Shown in pieces: positions 1 to 11,056 of a DNA stretch of 64,000 nt. Position numbers and translations under genes: made by a program. The number at the start of each line of letters is the position of its first letter. Within the stretch, counting starts at the first letter, position 1. The notes below the pieces were generated by a model, which did no database searches, had not been told where the DNA came from, and saw only the letters and a program-made list of their open reading frames with translations. Source of the stretch: Paenirhizobium selenitireducens ATCC BAA-1503. GTDB lineage: Bacteria; Pseudomonadota; Alphaproteobacteria; Rhizobiales; Rhizobiaceae. The stretch covers positions 1-64,000 of the forward strand of contig NZ_JAEG01000016.1 in assembly GCF_000518785.1 (NCBI RefSeq), in the 5' to 3' direction.

Positions 1-391
1 GCATCTGGCCGGTCTGGTTCGAATCGTCGTCGATCGCCTGCTTGCCGGTGATCACCAGACCGGGCTGTTCGGCGTCGATGACGCCCTTCAGCAGCTTGGC
101 GACGGCGAGCGGCTCGACGGCGTCATCGGTCTCGACCAAAACGGCACGGTCGGCGCCCATGGCGAGTGCGGTGCGGAGCGTTTCTTCGGCCTTGGCCGGG
201 CCGATCGAGACGACCACGACTTCCGATGCCTTGCCGGCTTCCTTGAGGCGAAGCGCCTCTTCGACGGCGATTTCATCGAACGGGTTCATCGACATCTTGA
301 CGTTGGCCAGCTCGACGCCGGAGCCGTCCGGCTTCACGCGGATCTTGACGTTGTAGTCGACGACACGTTTGACAGGCACAAGCAGTTTCAT
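1..391 (-). CDS. etfB: Electron transfer flavoprotein beta subunit (partial, runs off left edge)
   Basis: The reverse strand from the ATG at 391 reads [19 protein letters not shown] and continues for 130 codons to the window edge without a stop. This is the N-terminal half of ETF beta, the adenine-nucleotide-binding subunit that carries electrons from flavin dehydrogenases to ETF:quinone oxidoreductase. The segments [17 protein letters not shown] and [10 protein letters not shown] are typical of the family. It lies 9 bp after an aldehyde dehydrogenase and at the end of the liv operon, so it is probably co-transcribed. The alpha subunit would be expected beyond the edge. It is distinct from the nitrogen-fixation paralogue fixA at 54884-55738. 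Family assignment is firm; its dehydrogenase partner is not visible. Confidence 0.9.
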   Translation of the reverse strand, partial: MKLLVPVKRVVDYNVKIRVKPDGSGVELANVKMSMNPFDEIAVEEALRLKEAGKASEVVVVSIGPAKAEETLRTALAMGADRAVLVETDDAVEPLAVAKLLKGVIDAEQPGLVITGKQAIDDDSNQTGQM

Positions 392-400
392 CGGAAATCC

Positions 401-1831
401 TCAGGCAAGCGTATAGGCGGTCTTGACGGTGGTGTAGAACTCGGCGGCATAGCGCCCCTGTTCGCGCGGGCCGTAGGACGAGCCCTTGCGGCCGCCGAAA
501 GGCACGTGGAAGTCAACGCCGGCGGTGGGCAGGTTGACCATGACCATGCCGGCTTCCGAATTGCGCTTGAAATGGGTGGCGTGCTTGAGGCTCGTCGTGG
601 CGATGCCGGAGGAGAGGCCAAAGGCGGTATCGTTTGCGACGGCCAAAGCTTCGTCATAGTCCCTGACGCGGATGACGGCGGCGACAGGGCCAAAAATCTC
701 TTCGCGGGCGATGCGCATGTCGTTCGTCGCCTCGGTGAAGAGGGCGGGCGCGAGATAGAAACCGGGCGCGTCCCGCTCCAGCCGTTCGCCGCCGAAGGCG
801 AGCCTTGCACCTTCCGCGCGGCCGATATCGATATAGTCGGCATCCTGCTTCAGCTGGCTTTCGTCGACCACGGGGCCGATATGGGTGCCGGCCTTCAGCG
901 CGTCATCCACGACGAGGCCCTTCAGACGCTCCGTCAGCGCGGCGACGAAGCGGTCATGGATGCCTTCGGTGACGATCAGCCGCGAGGAGGCGGTGCAGCG
1001 CTGGCCGGTTGAGAAGAAGGACGAATTGGCGGCCGCCTCGACGGCCACGGCGAGATCGGCATCGTCCAGCACGACGAAGGGGTTCTTGCCGCCCATTTCT
1101 AGTTGGAATTTGCGGTTGTGCTCGATGGAGGCGAGCGCGACGCGCTTGCCGGTGCCGGTGGAGCCAGTGAAGGTCAGGGCCTGCACATCCGGGCTGTCGA
1201 GCAGCGCCTGGCCAACGACGCTGCCGCGGCCCATGACAAGGTTGACGACGCCGGCCGGCGCGCCAGCGCGGTGCAGGATATCGACGAGCGCCCAGGCGGA
1301 GCCCGGTACGAGATCGGCGGGTTTCAGCACGACCGTGTTGCCGTAGGCGAGCGCGGGTGCGATCTTCCAGGCGGGAATGGCGATGGGGAAATTCCAGGGC
1401 GTGATGATGCCGACGACGCCGACGGCCTCGCGGGTGATCTCGACACCGATATTCGGACGCACGGACGGCAGGACCTCGCCGGAAAGACGCAAGGTTTCAC
1501 CGGCGAAGAAATCGAAGATCTGGCCGGCGCGGGTGACTTCGCCTATCGCCTCGGGCAGCGTCTTGCCCTCTTCGCGGGCAAGCAGACGGCCGAGCTCGTC
1601 CTTGCGGTCCATGATTTCGTCGGACGTCTTCTTCAGGATCGCGTGGCGCTCCAGAATGCCCGAGCGCGACCAGGCAGGCAGGGCGGCCTTGGCGGCGGCG
1701 ATGGCGGCCTTCGTATCCCCAGCGCTGGCGCGGGCATAATCGCCGACGACGTCGCTGGTGTTGGAGGGGTTGATGTTCGCCGAAGCGTCGCCGGAGACCC
1801 ATTCGCCGGCAATCAGGTTCTTATGCAGCAT
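401..1831 (-). CDS. NAD(P)-dependent aldehyde dehydrogenase
   Basis: A 476-residue soluble enzyme of the ALDH superfamily that oxidises an aldehyde to a carboxylate. The catalytic apparatus is complete: the PWN motif (Asn about 147), the general-base Glu at about 245 in LEMGGKNP, the Rossmann segment FTGSTGTGK at about 221-229, and the nucleophilic Cys at about 279 in GQRCTA. Length is normal. The overall sequence resembles the YcbD/ketoglutarate-semialdehyde and vanillin dehydrogenase branch more than betaine aldehyde dehydrogenase, but substrate cannot be fixed from sequence. It sits 12 bp downstream of livF and 9 bp upstream of etfB, so the operon probably imports a compound whose breakdown yields an aldehyde and reduced flavin. 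Confidence 0.88.
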   Translation of the reverse strand: MLHKNLIAGEWVSGDASANINPSNTSDVVGDYARASAGDTKAAIAAAKAALPAWSRSGILERHAILKKTSDEIMDRKDELGRLLAREEGKTLPEAIGEVTRAGQIFDFFAGETLRLSGEVLPSVRPNIGVEITREAVGVVGIITPWNFPIAIPAWKIAPALAYGNTVVLKPADLVPGSAWALVDILHRAGAPAGVVNLVMGRGSVVGQALLDSPDVQALTFTGSTGTGKRVALASIEHNRKFQLEMGGKNPFVVLDDADLAVAVEAAANSSFFSTGQRCTASSRLIVTEGIHDRFVAALTERLKGLVVDDALKAGTHIGPVVDESQLKQDADYIDIGRAEGARLAFGGERLERDAPGFYLAPALFTEATNDMRIAREEIFGPVAAVIRVRDYDEALAVANDTAFGLSSGIATTSLKHATHFKRNSEAGMVMVNLPTAGVDFHVPFGGRKGSSYGPREQGRYAAEFYTTVKTAYTLA

Positions 1832-1843
1832 TGTCTTTTCCGT

Positions 1844-2559
<716 letters not shown>

Positions 2560-2563
<4 letters not shown>

Positions 2564-3378
2564 GCCTCAACCTCTTCTTCGCTGACGCCGAGATAGGCGG
2601 CAATAACGGCGGGATCGTTCGCCACATGCTCCGGCGCACCTTCGGAAATCACCTCGCCGTGGTCGAGCACGACGACGTGGTCGGAAATGCGCATCACCAG
2701 CCCCATGTCGTGCTCGATGACGAGCACGGTCTGGCCATGCTCCTCGCAGAGCCGCTGGATGACCTCGGAAAGCTCGCGCGTTTCCGACGGATTGAGGCCG
2801 GCGGCCGGTTCGTCGAGGCAGATGAGTTTCGGCCCGGTGCACATGGCGCGTGCGATCTCGAGTCGGCGCTGACGGCCGTATGGCAGTTCGCCGGCGAGGC
2901 GGTTTGCATCGCCGATCAGGTTCATCTCGCTGAGCCAGTGATAGGCCCGGTCGACGGCCTCGCGCTCGGCCCGACGGAAGGCGGGGGTGCGGAAGACACC
3001 GCTGAGGAGATTGTTGGCCGTCACCAGATGTTGCGCCACCAGCAGGTTCTCGACGACAGACATTTCCTTGAACAGGCGGATGTTCTGGAAGGTGCGTGAG
3101 ATGCCAGATCGGGTGACGAGATGCGAGCCGCCCGTGATCGGCTTTGTGATCAGTGCGCCGATATCCTGTGGCCCATCAGGAGCGTTGAGCAGGATTTGAC
3201 CTTCGCTGGCGCGGTAGAAGCCTGTAATGCAATTGAACATCGTCGTTTTGCCGGCGCCGTTGGGGCCGATCAGGGCCGTTACTGCGCCGCGCTCAACGGC
3301 GAAGCTGACATTGCGATTGGCGACGATGCCGCCGAAACGCATCGTGACGTTGCGGACGTCGAGGAGGGGGGCGGTCAT
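2560..3378 (-). CDS. livG: Branched-chain amino acid-type ABC transporter ATPase LivG
   Basis: A 272-residue ABC ATPase, the larger ATPase partner of the Liv/HAAT importer. Walker A is GPNGAGKTTMF, LPYGRQRRLEIARA takes the place of the usual LSGGQ signature (normal for LivG), Walker B is LICLDEPAAGLNP and the switch region is VLVIEHDM. The open frame extends far upstream, but the start MTAPLLDVRN at 3378 is chosen because it fits the family N-terminus and overlaps the livM stop by 4 bp (ATGA). Confidence 0.93.
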
Positions 3379-4679
3379 CGGGCGGCCTCCACTTTCGTTG
3401 TGTGCAGCGGGCCGCGGGTCTCCTCCACCGTGCTCGGGAAAAACGCCGGGCGCTTGATACGCACGAGGCCACGAGGCTTCCAGATCATCATCACCACCAT
3501 CATCACGCCGAAGATCAGCACGCGGTACTCGGCAAAGTCTCGCAGCAGTTCGGGCAGGATGGTGAGGACGAGCGCGGCGGCAATGACGCCGACGGTCGAG
3601 CCGAGGCCGCCAAGAACCACGATGGCGAGGATGAGGGCGGATTCGAAGAAGGTGAAGGATGTCGGGTTCACAAAACCTTGTTGGACCGCAAAGAATACGC
3701 CGGCGAGCCCGCCGGTCGACGCGCCGAGCATGAAGGCGGTGAGTTTGGTGAAGACATGGTTCACGCCGAGCGAGCGACAGGCGATCTCGTCTTCGCGCAG
3801 TGCCTCCCACATGCGGCCGAGCGGCATGACGCGCAGGCGCTCCACGGCATAGATGACGAGGCAGACGACGAGGAAGAGCACGAGGTAGATGAACCAGAAC
3901 TTGTAGTCGGCGCTATAGGGAATGCCGAGATAGTCATGGATCGGGATCCCGGCCTGCTTGGCGGTGCGGGTGAATTCCAGGCCGAACAAGGTCGGCGCGG
4001 GAACTGGCGCGCCGTTGGGGCCGCCGGTGAAGTCAAGCCAATTGTTGAGCACCAGGCGGATGATTTCGCCGAAGCCGAGCGTGACGATGGCGAGATAGTC
4101 GCCATGCATCTTGAGGACGGGGAAGGCGAGGACCATGCCGAAGAGGCCGGCGAGGAACGGGGCAATGATAAGCGCGCTCCAGAAACCAAGCCCGAGATAC
4201 TGGTAGCCGAGTGCCAGCAGATAGGCGCCGACCGCATAGAAGGCGACGAAACCGAGATCGAGAAGGCCGGCAAGGCCGACGACGATGTTTAGCCCCAGGC
4301 CGAGCAGGCAGTAGATGAGCGCAAGGATCGCGATGCCGAGGAAATATTTGTCGGCGAAAAAGGGGAGGGCAAGGCCTGCGGCAAACAGGAGCGCGAGGAT
4401 CAGGATGGGGGATTTTTCCTCGCCGGTCATGACGGTCACGCCGCTGCCGTTGCTGGCCGCTTTGCCGGCGATCTTTCGACCGGTGGCCGTCATGCCGACC
4501 AGCGACAAGGCAATCCGTCCGGCAGCGACGACCGCGGCGAGCAGCAGGGGGCGCGTCAGTTCGTTGCGGAACGAAAACTCTTCCAGCACGAGGCCGGAGA
4601 TCGGACCGAAGAGGATCAGAGAAACGGTGAAGGTGAGGAGCGCCTGCCTGGCGAGCGTAAGAACGCGGTTCGTTTCCAT
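3375..4679 (-). CDS. livM: Branched-chain amino acid-type ABC transporter permease LivM
   Basis: A 434-residue polytopic inner-membrane permease. The first 130 residues hold two hydrophobic segments (after METNRVLTLARQ and near residue 45), the extra N-terminal part common in LivM. The core from about 95 has the BPD_transp_2 pattern, including LGLNIVVGLAGLLDLGFVAFYAVGAY and the cytoplasmic EALREDEIACRSLG coupling segment. The start at 4679 is favoured over an upstream extension because of the GGAAGAG ribosome-binding sequence just before it and a 10-bp gap from livH. It pairs with LivH to form the membrane channel. Confidence 0.92.
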   Translation of the reverse strand: METNRVLTLARQALLTFTVSLILFGPISGLVLEEFSFRNELTRPLLLAAVVAAGRIALSLVGMTATGRKIAGKAASNGSGVTVMTGEEKSPILILALLFAAGLALPFFADKYFLGIAILALIYCLLGLGLNIVVGLAGLLDLGFVAFYAVGAYLLALGYQYLGLGFWSALIIAPFLAGLFGMVLAFPVLKMHGDYLAIVTLGFGEIIRLVLNNWLDFTGGPNGAPVPAPTLFGLEFTRTAKQAGIPIHDYLGIPYSADYKFWFIYLVLFLVVCLVIYAVERLRVMPLGRMWEALREDEIACRSLGVNHVFTKLTAFMLGASTGGLAGVFFAVQQGFVNPTSFTFFESALILAIVVLGGLGSTVGVIAAALVLTILPELLRDFAEYRVLIFGVMMVVMMIWKPRGLVRIKRPAFFPSTVEETRGPLHTTKVEAAR

Positions 4680-4689
4680 GTCTCTTCCC

Positions 4690-5607
4690 TCACACCTTCT
4701 GGATTTCCGGCCGGCCGAGCAGGCCATAGGGGCGGAAGAACAAGAGGGTGATGAGCAGGGCGAAGGCGAAGACGTCCTTGTAGTCGGTGCTGACATAGCC
4801 GGCGAACAGCGCCTCCGTCAGGCCGAGCAGCACGCCGCCGAGAACGGCGCCGGGCAGCGAGCCGATGCCGCCGAGAACGGCCGCGGTGAAGGCCTTGATG
4901 CCCATGACGAAGCCGATGAAGAAATTGAACGATCCGTAGTTGAAGGTGACGAGCACGCCGCCGACGGCGGCCGTCGCGGCGCCGATGACGAAGACGGTGG
5001 AGATGATGCGGTCGGTGTTGACGCCGAGCACGGCCGAGATGCGGATATTCTGCTGCACCGCGCGGCATTCGCGGCCGATGCGCGTGTGATTGATGACATA
5101 AGTCAGGAGACCCATGGCGATCAAAGAGGCGAAGAGGATTACGGTCTGCATGTAGGTGATCTGGGCGAAATGAACGCCGTCGCCGAAGCGGAACGCGCCG
5201 CTGATGAGGGTGGGTACACCCTGGTCGCGGGCGCCCTGGGCGATCTGCACATAGCTCTGCAGCATCAGCGAAATGCCGATGGCCGAGATCAGGGGAGCGA
5301 GTTTGGTGGAGCCGCGCAGGGGCCGATAGGCGACGCGCTCGATGGCCCAGCCGTAGACGGCGGTGATTGCGCAGGTGACAACCAGCACCGAGATCAGTGC
5401 GAAGGGTACGGACTGGATGCCGAAGAAGGTGAGCACGGCAAGGGTGATGGAGGCGATGTAGGCCGAGACCATGTAGACGTCGCCATGGGCGAAGTTGATC
5501 ATGCGGATGACGCCGTAGACCATGGTGTAGCCGACCGCGATCAGGCCGTAGATCGTGCCGAGCGTGATGCCGTTGAACAACTGTTGGATGAGGATGTAGA
5601 CATCCAT
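4690..5607 (-). CDS. livH: Branched-chain amino acid-type ABC transporter permease LivH
   Basis: A 305-residue inner-membrane permease beginning MDVYILIQQLFNGITLGTIY, the usual LivH opening, with about eight hydrophobic segments. MINFAHGDVYM and the cytoplasmic segment RECRAVQQN followed by ISAVLGVN are family hallmarks. It is the second gene of the operon, 72 bp after livK; the gap contains a hairpin (5639-5664). Normal length and no disruption. Confidence 0.93.
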   Translation of the reverse strand: MDVYILIQQLFNGITLGTIYGLIAVGYTMVYGVIRMINFAHGDVYMVSAYIASITLAVLTFFGIQSVPFALISVLVVTCAITAVYGWAIERVAYRPLRGSTKLAPLISAIGISLMLQSYVQIAQGARDQGVPTLISGAFRFGDGVHFAQITYMQTVILFASLIAMGLLTYVINHTRIGRECRAVQQNIRISAVLGVNTDRIISTVFVIGAATAAVGGVLVTFNYGSFNFFIGFVMGIKAFTAAVLGGIGSLPGAVLGGVLLGLTEALFAGYVSTDYKDVFAFALLITLLFFRPYGLLGRPEIQKV

Positions 5608-5638
5608 ACGCGGACCCCCTGAGGTTTGGGTACGGAGA

Positions 5639-5664
5639 GCCGGCCGGACAGCGGTCCGACCGGC
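5639..5664. terminator. Intercistronic hairpin between livK and livH
   Basis: An inverted repeat GCCGG-C-CGGAC / GTCCG-A-CCGGC forms a ten-base-pair stem with one internal mismatch and a four-base loop. There is no U-tract on the transcribed (minus) strand. It lies immediately after the binding-protein gene, where such hairpins often stabilise the upstream message or reduce read-through so that the binding protein exceeds the permeases. The structure is seen; its effect is inferred. Confidence 0.5.
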
Positions 5665-5679
5665 ATGGACGGATCGTCG

Positions 5680-6795
5680 TTACTTGACGAGAACGGGGGT
5701 TCCCTTGTCGTCGAAGTTATAGAAGACGAACTTGAAGTCCTTGATGTCGCCCTTCTCGTTCCAGGTGATCTTGCCGATGGCGGAATCGACCGTGTTGCCG
5801 CGTAGCCAGGCGGCCTGGGCATCGAGGTCCTCGCCGGCCTTCAGCGCCGCGACGACGGCCTGCGCATTGGCGTAGCCGTAGAGGACGTAGTTGGCCGGGG
5901 TGATATTGGCCTTGGTCAGCGCGTCCTGCACGTCCTTGGTCGAGGGATCGGCAAGCGGATCCGGTGTCGCGGAATAGTAGACGTCCTTCAGGTTGGCCGG
6001 GCCGCCGGCGGCAGCGACCAGTTCGGCTTGGGCGAAGGCGTCGCCCGTTACGAAGACGACGTCGACGCCCTGTTCCTTTAGCTGGCGCACCAGCGGGCCG
6101 CCTTCCGGAATGAGGCCGCCGAAATAGACGGCGTTGGCGCCGGTGCTCTTGATCTTGGTGACGAGGGCGTTGAAGTCGCGTTCGCCGCGCGTCAGGCCCT
6201 CATAGAGGACGGGCTGCACGCCGCGCTCTTCCATGGTCTTTTTGACGGCATCGACGAGGCCCTGGCCGTAGGTGTCCTTGTCGTGGATGAGGGCGATCTT
6301 GTCCCGCTTCAGCGTGTCGAGGATGAAGCCGGCGGCGACTATGGCCTGCTGGTCGTCACGGCCGCAGCCGCGGAAGAGATTGTCGAAGCCGCGGTCGGTC
6401 ACGGTTGGGTTGGTGGAGGACGGCGTCATTTCGAGGATGCCGGCGTCGTTGTAGATTTCCGAGGCCGGGATCGTGCTCGACGAGCAGAAATGGCCGATCA
6501 CGGCCTGCACCTTATCCTGGTCGACGAAACGGTTGGCAACGGCCACGGCCTGCTTGGGTTCGCAGGCGTCGTCGCCCTTCACGAGCTCGACCTGCTTGCC
6601 GTTGATGCCGCCGGCAGCATTCACTTCGTTCACATAGGCGGAGACGCCGTTATAGACCTGCTCACCGAAGGTGGCATTGGCGCCGGTATAGGGGCCAGCG
6701 ACACCGATCTTGATGGTGTCGGCGGCAAAGGCCGGCGCGAGAAGCAGGGTGGAGGCGATGGCAGTCGCCGCCAGGATTTTCGAAATCTGGGTCAT
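5680..6795 (-). CDS. livK: Branched-chain amino acid-type ABC transporter substrate-binding protein
   Basis: A 371-residue periplasmic binding protein of the Leu/Ile/Val-binding (peripla_BP_6) family. A signal peptide is clear: MTQISKILAATAIASTLLL, then cleavage after APAFA. The mature protein starts ADTIKIGVAGPYTGANATFGEQ, the usual ligand-binding entry, and GHFCSSSTIPASEIYNDAGI is the hinge and ligand region. It is the first gene of the minus-strand liv operon, so the promoter should lie in 6796-7196. Ligand is not predictable; the downstream aldehyde dehydrogenase and ETF suggest something other than simple amino-acid scavenging. Confidence 0.92.
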   Translation of the reverse strand: MTQISKILAATAIASTLLLAPAFAADTIKIGVAGPYTGANATFGEQVYNGVSAYVNEVNAAGGINGKQVELVKGDDACEPKQAVAVANRFVDQDKVQAVIGHFCSSSTIPASEIYNDAGILEMTPSSTNPTVTDRGFDNLFRGCGRDDQQAIVAAGFILDTLKRDKIALIHDKDTYGQGLVDAVKKTMEERGVQPVLYEGLTRGERDFNALVTKIKSTGANAVYFGGLIPEGGPLVRQLKEQGVDVVFVTGDAFAQAELVAAAGGPANLKDVYYSATPDPLADPSTKDVQDALTKANITPANYVLYGYANAQAVVAALKAGEDLDAQAAWLRGNTVDSAIGKITWNEKGDIKDFKFVFYNFDDKGTPVLVK

Positions 6796-7196
6796 GTGCG
6801 GGCTTCCCTCTGGTTAAGCCATGAAACTCTTCAGTGGGATGCGGTTCGTTCCACATCTCTTGTCTTTGCAGGGGCGAGTGCCGGCCTTGTGCTTCGCGCT
6901 CACCCCCGGAAGGACGGGAAAACAGGAGATCATGATGTATCCATCCTGATCTGCGCCCCACACGCTCGCCGTATGGAGATCGCCTGCAAGTTTCGTCGCC
7001 ACTGAAAAGAGTATATGGCTGCCCCAGCCTCGGGCCTGCGTAAGAAATTCCGTCGATCGGCAAGCTATCCTTGACGAACGGACGCTATCGAGAGCCTCGA
7101 ACATTGGGCAAAAACGCGGGAAGTCCCGCGGCGGATGATCGCGCGCGAGTGCGGTTCGTCAAAGGACGCCTTTTCCTTCAACCTTCAGTTAGGGGG
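6796..7196. other. 401-bp intergenic region with the liv operon promoter
   Basis: No convincing gene is seen; short frames here lack family features. The region must contain the leftward promoter and leader of livK. A 6-bp-armed inverted repeat, AGATCA-N14-TGATCT at 6927-6952, is the only notable symmetry and could be an operator, though repeats this short occur by chance. The 3' end of the GntR gene abuts the right side, and no strong intrinsic terminator is visible after it. Confidence 0.35.
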
Positions 7197-7928
7197 TCAG
7201 GCCTTCGCCTTGGTGCCCGCAGGCTCGGCCAGCATGGCGCGATAGCGGCTGAGGCTCTCTTCCAGATGGGCGGAAAGCGCCTGTCTCGCGGCCTTTGCGT
7301 CGCCCTGCGTGATCGCGGCGAGAATGGTGGCGTGCTCCTTGTTGATCTTCTTCAGGTAGGCGTTGTAGGAGCGGCCGGACTGGCTGTGCTTCAGCACGAG
7401 ATCGAAATTGATCTCGCCCATAACGGCTTCCAGAAAGCGCGGGAAATGCGGGTTGCGCGTCGCTTTGGCGATGGCGAGGTGGTACTCGAAATCGGCGCGC
7501 GCCTCCACCTCGGCATCTCCCGTTTCGAGGTTTTCGATATGGTCGAAGGCGCGGGCGATCTCGGCGAGCGCCTCGGGTGTGCGGCGCTGGGCGGCAAGTG
7601 CCACCGACTGCATTTCCACCCCGAGCCGCAGTTCCAAGATCTGCATGGCCGAACGGATATCGTCGATGCGGCTGATTTCGAAATTCAGCGTTTTGGCATC
7701 TTTATCCGTCACATAGACGCCGGCTCCCTGCCGGGTGATCACGCGGCCGGCGACCTTGAGCGAGGTCAGTGCCTCGCGGATGACGGTGCGGGAAACGCCG
7801 AACTCCTCGCAGAGCTGAGCACTCGACGGGATCTTCTCGCCCGGAACGTAAAGCCCGGAATCGATGCGCTCGCTAAGCTTGGCGACGACGATCTCCCCGA
7901 GATTGCCGCGCTGCGTGATAACCGACAT
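7197..7928 (-). CDS. GntR-family regulator, FadR/FCD subfamily
   Basis: A 243-residue repressor-type protein. The N-terminal winged helix (about 10-75) includes VPGEKIPSSAQLCEEFGVSR, then TVIREALTSLKVAGRVITRQ and GAGVYV, a standard GntR signature. The C-terminal part (about 95-225) is an FCD effector domain with the metal or ligand residues D/H in ADFEYHLAIAKAT and the final H in ALSAHLEESL. It lies 35 bp after the YdiJ-type dehydrogenase and opposite the SDR genes, so it most likely controls that divergent cluster, possibly also livK next door. FCD ligands are usually small organic acids. Confidence 0.9.
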   Translation of the reverse strand: MSVITQRGNLGEIVVAKLSERIDSGLYVPGEKIPSSAQLCEEFGVSRTVIREALTSLKVAGRVITRQGAGVYVTDKDAKTLNFEISRIDDIRSAMQILELRLGVEMQSVALAAQRRTPEALAEIARAFDHIENLETGDAEVEARADFEYHLAIAKATRNPHFPRFLEAVMGEINFDLVLKHSQSGRSYNAYLKKINKEHATILAAITQGDAKAARQALSAHLEESLSRYRAMLAEPAGTKAKA

Positions 7929-7963
7929 TCCGATACAGCCTTTGCGTCAACTCTTCGAATTTG

Positions 7964-10900
7964 TCACATATCATACGTCGTATCTCGATCCAAGAGAAGT
8001 GTGTGGCTCTCCTGGAGGGCAGCTCGGATGGCCTGAAATGGATGGGGAAGTCTTACGTCATCCATGAGCTTGACCTGCGACCGGCATGAGTAACCCGTCG
8101 CCATCACCAACTCGCCCCGGTCTGGCATGGCAAGGGCGGGCTGCCAGCTCATCGCATAGAGGGTCTCGGAAAGTGCACGGTTGCGCACGTCATGACCGAA
8201 GGTGCCTGCCATGCCGCAGCACCCGGCTTCGCCGACGACGAGCTGCATACCCAGTTTCGCGAATACAGCCTCCCACTGGGCAGTTGCCTCCGGCGCATTG
8301 GTGCGCTCAGTGCAATGGGCCATGAGCTTGACGCGCTTGCGCTCTCCGCCGCTCGGCGAGGGAAGGCGTTCGAGGACGGTGGCCAGCCATTCCTGCGGCA
8401 GGAGGACACGCGATCTCATGCCCGTGCCGGAATATTCGCTGCGGAAGACAAGAGTCATGGACGGATCGATGCCGACCAGCGGCACGCCGGCTTCCGCCAG
8501 GCTGTCGATGGTTGCCGCGGTGCGGCGGGCGGTTTTCTCGAAGGCGGCGAGATAGCCATGCACATGCAGCGCCTTACCGTTGACCAGCGGCGGCGCGATG
8601 AAGGGTATAAGCCCGAGCAGTCGCGCCACGCCCACCGCATCGAGGAGGACGTGCGGATCGAAATGCTCGGTAAAAGCATCCGGCACGAAAACGACGGCCC
8701 TAGCCCGCTCCGCCGTATCGAGGCGTGCCAGCCGCGCCGGAGTGGCGACGGATACGTTCTGCCTGGCAAGCGTTCGGCGCACCGATATCGATGGGAGCGT
8801 GGGCAGCGCCGTGAGGCCGGCGCGCCGCATCGCGGCCTGTCCTGCCGAGGAACCGGCAACTAGATTGTAGAACGGCCGCACCCGCGCCATCAGCGGCAAG
8901 GTGGTTTCGATGGCGGCGACCAAGGGATCCTTCAACGGCCGCAGATAGCGCTTGTAATAGAGCGCGAAAAACTTGGCGCGGAAGGCGGGTACGCTCACCT
9001 TGACGGGACATTGCCCGGCGCAGGCCTTGCAGGCGAGGCAGGTATCCATTGCCGCGCGCACCTCATGGGAAAAGTCGCCGCGATTGGCGGGATTGAGGCT
9101 GTTCCACACACGGTTCACGAAGCCAAGCGGTTGCGGCCGCGCGGCTTCGCGGCGCGGGTCGATGCGCTTCTCGGCAAGCCGCCGTAGCCATTCGCGCATC
9201 AGCGAGGCGCGGCCTTTCGGCGAGAAGCGCCGGTCGCGCGTCGCCTTGTAGGACGGACACATCAGCCCGTCCTCATCGAAATCAAAGCAGGCGCCGTTGC
9301 CGTTGCAATAGGCGGCGTTGTCGAATGCGGCGCGGATGTCGTTGCCAATGTCACGGTCGAGCGTGCCGCGCAGCGGGATGGCGTCGATCTTCGGCAGGGT
9401 GCGGCCGGCCGGCGCGACGATCTTGCCGGGATTGAGCTGGCCGAGCGGATCGAAAGCGGCCTTGATCTCCTGCAGGCGCGGGTAGAGCGGCCCAAAAAAG
9501 GCCGGCACATATTCCGAGCGCACGCCCTTGCCGTGCTCGCCCCAGAGAACGCCGCCATGTTTGCGCGTCAATGCCACGACGGCATCGCTAATCCGGCGCA
9601 CCAGCGCCGCATGTTCGGGACGGGTGAGGTCGAGCGCCGGGCGCACATGCAGCACGCCGGCATCGACATGGCCGAACATGCCGTATGCGAGGCCTTCGCT
9701 GTCGAGCAATGCCCGGAACTCCCGGATATAGGCGGCGAGATTTTCTGGTGGAACGGCAGTATCCTCGACGAAAGGCACCGGCCGGACCGGACCCTCTACA
9801 TTGCCGAGCAGGCCGACCGCGCGCTTGCGCATCGTCCAAACGGCCTCGATCTCGGCCTTGCCATGGGCCGTCGTAAAACCCTTGCGGCCGGGAATTGGCT
9901 TGTTTTCCAGCGCCGTCATGACCGCCGACAGCTTCTCCGCCAGCTCCAACGGCGTATCCGCCAGGATTTCGGCGATGTTGATGCCGTTTGACGGGCCAGC
10001 GGCATCGTCGGGGAAAAAGGCGGTGATCCGCGGCCAGACGATATCGCCCTTGGCAAGCCGCAGCACCGTTTCATCGATCGTCTCTACCGAGGCGACATCG
10101 AGCGCCACGAGATTGCGCGCATCCTCGAGCGCGGCATTGAAGTTGTCGTAGCGGATGTTGACCAGTGCCGCGCAAGCCGGAATCGGCAGCAGGTTCAGCT
10201 CCGCCTCGGCAATCATCGCCAGCGTGCCTTCCGACCCGCAGAGCAACGCGTTGAGGTCGAAAAAACCATCGCCGCGTTGCACATGGGCGAGGTCGTAGCC
10301 TGTCATGAAGCGGTTGAGCTTCGGAAAGATGCGTTCGATCTCGGCGCGATCGTTGCTGGTGATGCGGGCGACGGTGCGGTGGATATCGCCGATCCGGTCG
10401 CGCCGCGCCTGGAGCGCGCGCAATTCCTCCTCGCGCACGGGGCGGGAGAGGAAGTCAGTGCCGTCGGTCAGCACGACGCGCAAGGCCAGCACATGGTTGC
10501 TCGTCTTTCCATAAAGGCAGGAGCCCTGACCGCAAGCGTCGGTCGAGATCATGCCGCCGATCGTTGCTCGGTTTGAGGTCGAGAGTTCGGGGGCAAAAAA
10601 CAGGCCGTGCGGCGCGAGCGCCTTGTTCAACTGGTCCTTGACGACGCCTGCCTCCACCCGGGCGACGCGGCGTACGGGGTCAATCTCGAGAATGCGGTTC
10701 ATATGGCGCGAACAATCGATGACGACGCCTGATGTCAGCGACTGGCCGTTGGTACCCGTGCCGCCGCCGCGCGGAGCAACGCTGATCTCGGAGAATTCCG
10801 GTCGGGCCAAGGCTTTGGCTATGCGTTTGAGGTCGTCAGTGTTTCGGGGGAACAGAATGGCGGCCGGTTCGACCTGATAGATGGAATTGTCCGTGGCAAA

Positions 10901-11020
10901 GACATTGCGCTCTGCCGCGGATCGACCGATCTCTCCTTCAAGGCCCACGCTGGCGAGATACGACAGGAACGCCTCGACTGGTGAGGGCTTGTGGTGTTCT
11001 GCGACAAGGCGAGGGATCAT
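7964..11020 (-). CDS. ydiJ: YdiJ-type FAD-linked oxidase / Fe-S protein (putative D-2-hydroxyglutarate dehydrogenase)
   Basis: A protein of about 1018 residues joining a VAO/PCMH-type FAD domain (residues about 40-270, [16 protein letters not shown] as the FAD pyrophosphate loop, GKTSNH nearby), an FAD-oxidase C-terminal domain (to about 530, with the metal-binding [11 protein letters not shown] and WGEHGKG), a 4Fe-4S ferredoxin module ([18 protein letters not shown]) and a C-terminal cysteine-rich region containing [14 protein letters not shown]. This order is that of E. coli YdiJ, for which D-2-hydroxyglutarate dehydrogenase activity is known. The reading frame also offers a TTG start at 11032; the ATG at 11020 is preferred and gives the usual length. 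Probably membrane-associated and linked to the quinone pool. Confidence 0.85.
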   Translation of the reverse strand: MIPRLVAEHHKPSPVEAFLSYLASVGLEGEIGRSAAERNVFATDNSIYQVEPAAILFPRNTDDLKRIAKALARPEFSEISVAPRGGGTGTNGQSLTSGVVIDCSRHMNRILEIDPVRRVARVEAGVVKDQLNKALAPHGLFFAPELSTSNRATIGGMISTDACGQGSCLYGKTSNHVLALRVVLTDGTDFLSRPVREEELRALQARRDRIGDIHRTVARITSNDRAEIERIFPKLNRFMTGYDLAHVQRGDGFFDLNALLCGSEGTLAMIAEAELNLLPIPACAALVNIRYDNFNAALEDARNLVALDVASVETIDETVLRLAKGDIVWPRITAFFPDDAAGPSNGINIAEILADTPLELAEKLSAVMTALENKPIPGRKGFTTAHGKAEIEAVWTMRKRAVGLLGNVEGPVRPVPFVEDTAVPPENLAAYIREFRALLDSEGLAYGMFGHVDAGVLHVRPALDLTRPEHAALVRRISDAVVALTRKHGGVLWGEHGKGVRSEYVPAFFGPLYPRLQEIKAAFDPLGQLNPGKIVAPAGRTLPKIDAIPLRGTLDRDIGNDIRAAFDNAAYCNGNGACFDFDEDGLMCPSYKATRDRRFSPKGRASLMREWLRRLAEKRIDPRREAARPQPLGFVNRVWNSLNPANRGDFSHEVRAAMDTCLACKACAGQCPVKVSVPAFRAKFFALYYKRYLRPLKDPLVAAIETTLPLMARVRPFYNLVAGSSAGQAAMRRAGLTALPTLPSISVRRTLARQNVSVATPARLARLDTAERARAVVFVPDAFTEHFDPHVLLDAVGVARLLGLIPFIAPPLVNGKALHVHGYLAAFEKTARRTAATIDSLAEAGVPLVGIDPSMTLVFRSEYSGTGMRSRVLLPQEWLATVLERLPSPSGGERKRVKLMAHCTERTNAPEATAQWEAVFAKLGMQLVVGEAGCCGMAGTFGHDVRNRALSETLYAMSWQPALAMPDRGELVMATGYSCRSQVKLMDDVRLPHPFQAIRAALQESHTLLLDRDTTYDM
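7973..7983. promoter_or_regulatory. Perfect 11-bp palindrome upstream of the GntR gene
   Basis: ATACG-T-CGTAT is a perfect five-base-armed palindrome located 45 bp upstream of the GntR start codon and inside the last codons of the YdiJ-type gene. Its size and spacing resemble operators of FCD-type GntR proteins, which often autoregulate. Binding is an inference. Confidence 0.35.
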
Positions 11021-11056
11021 CTCGAAGTCCAAAAAGGTGCTTGTGCTTCATATAAG

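Noticed and set aside
6927..6952. AGATCA-N14-TGATCT as a firm operator upstream of livK
   Set aside because: Six-base arms with a 14-base gap are expected by chance at this length; kept only as a remark in the intergenic entry.
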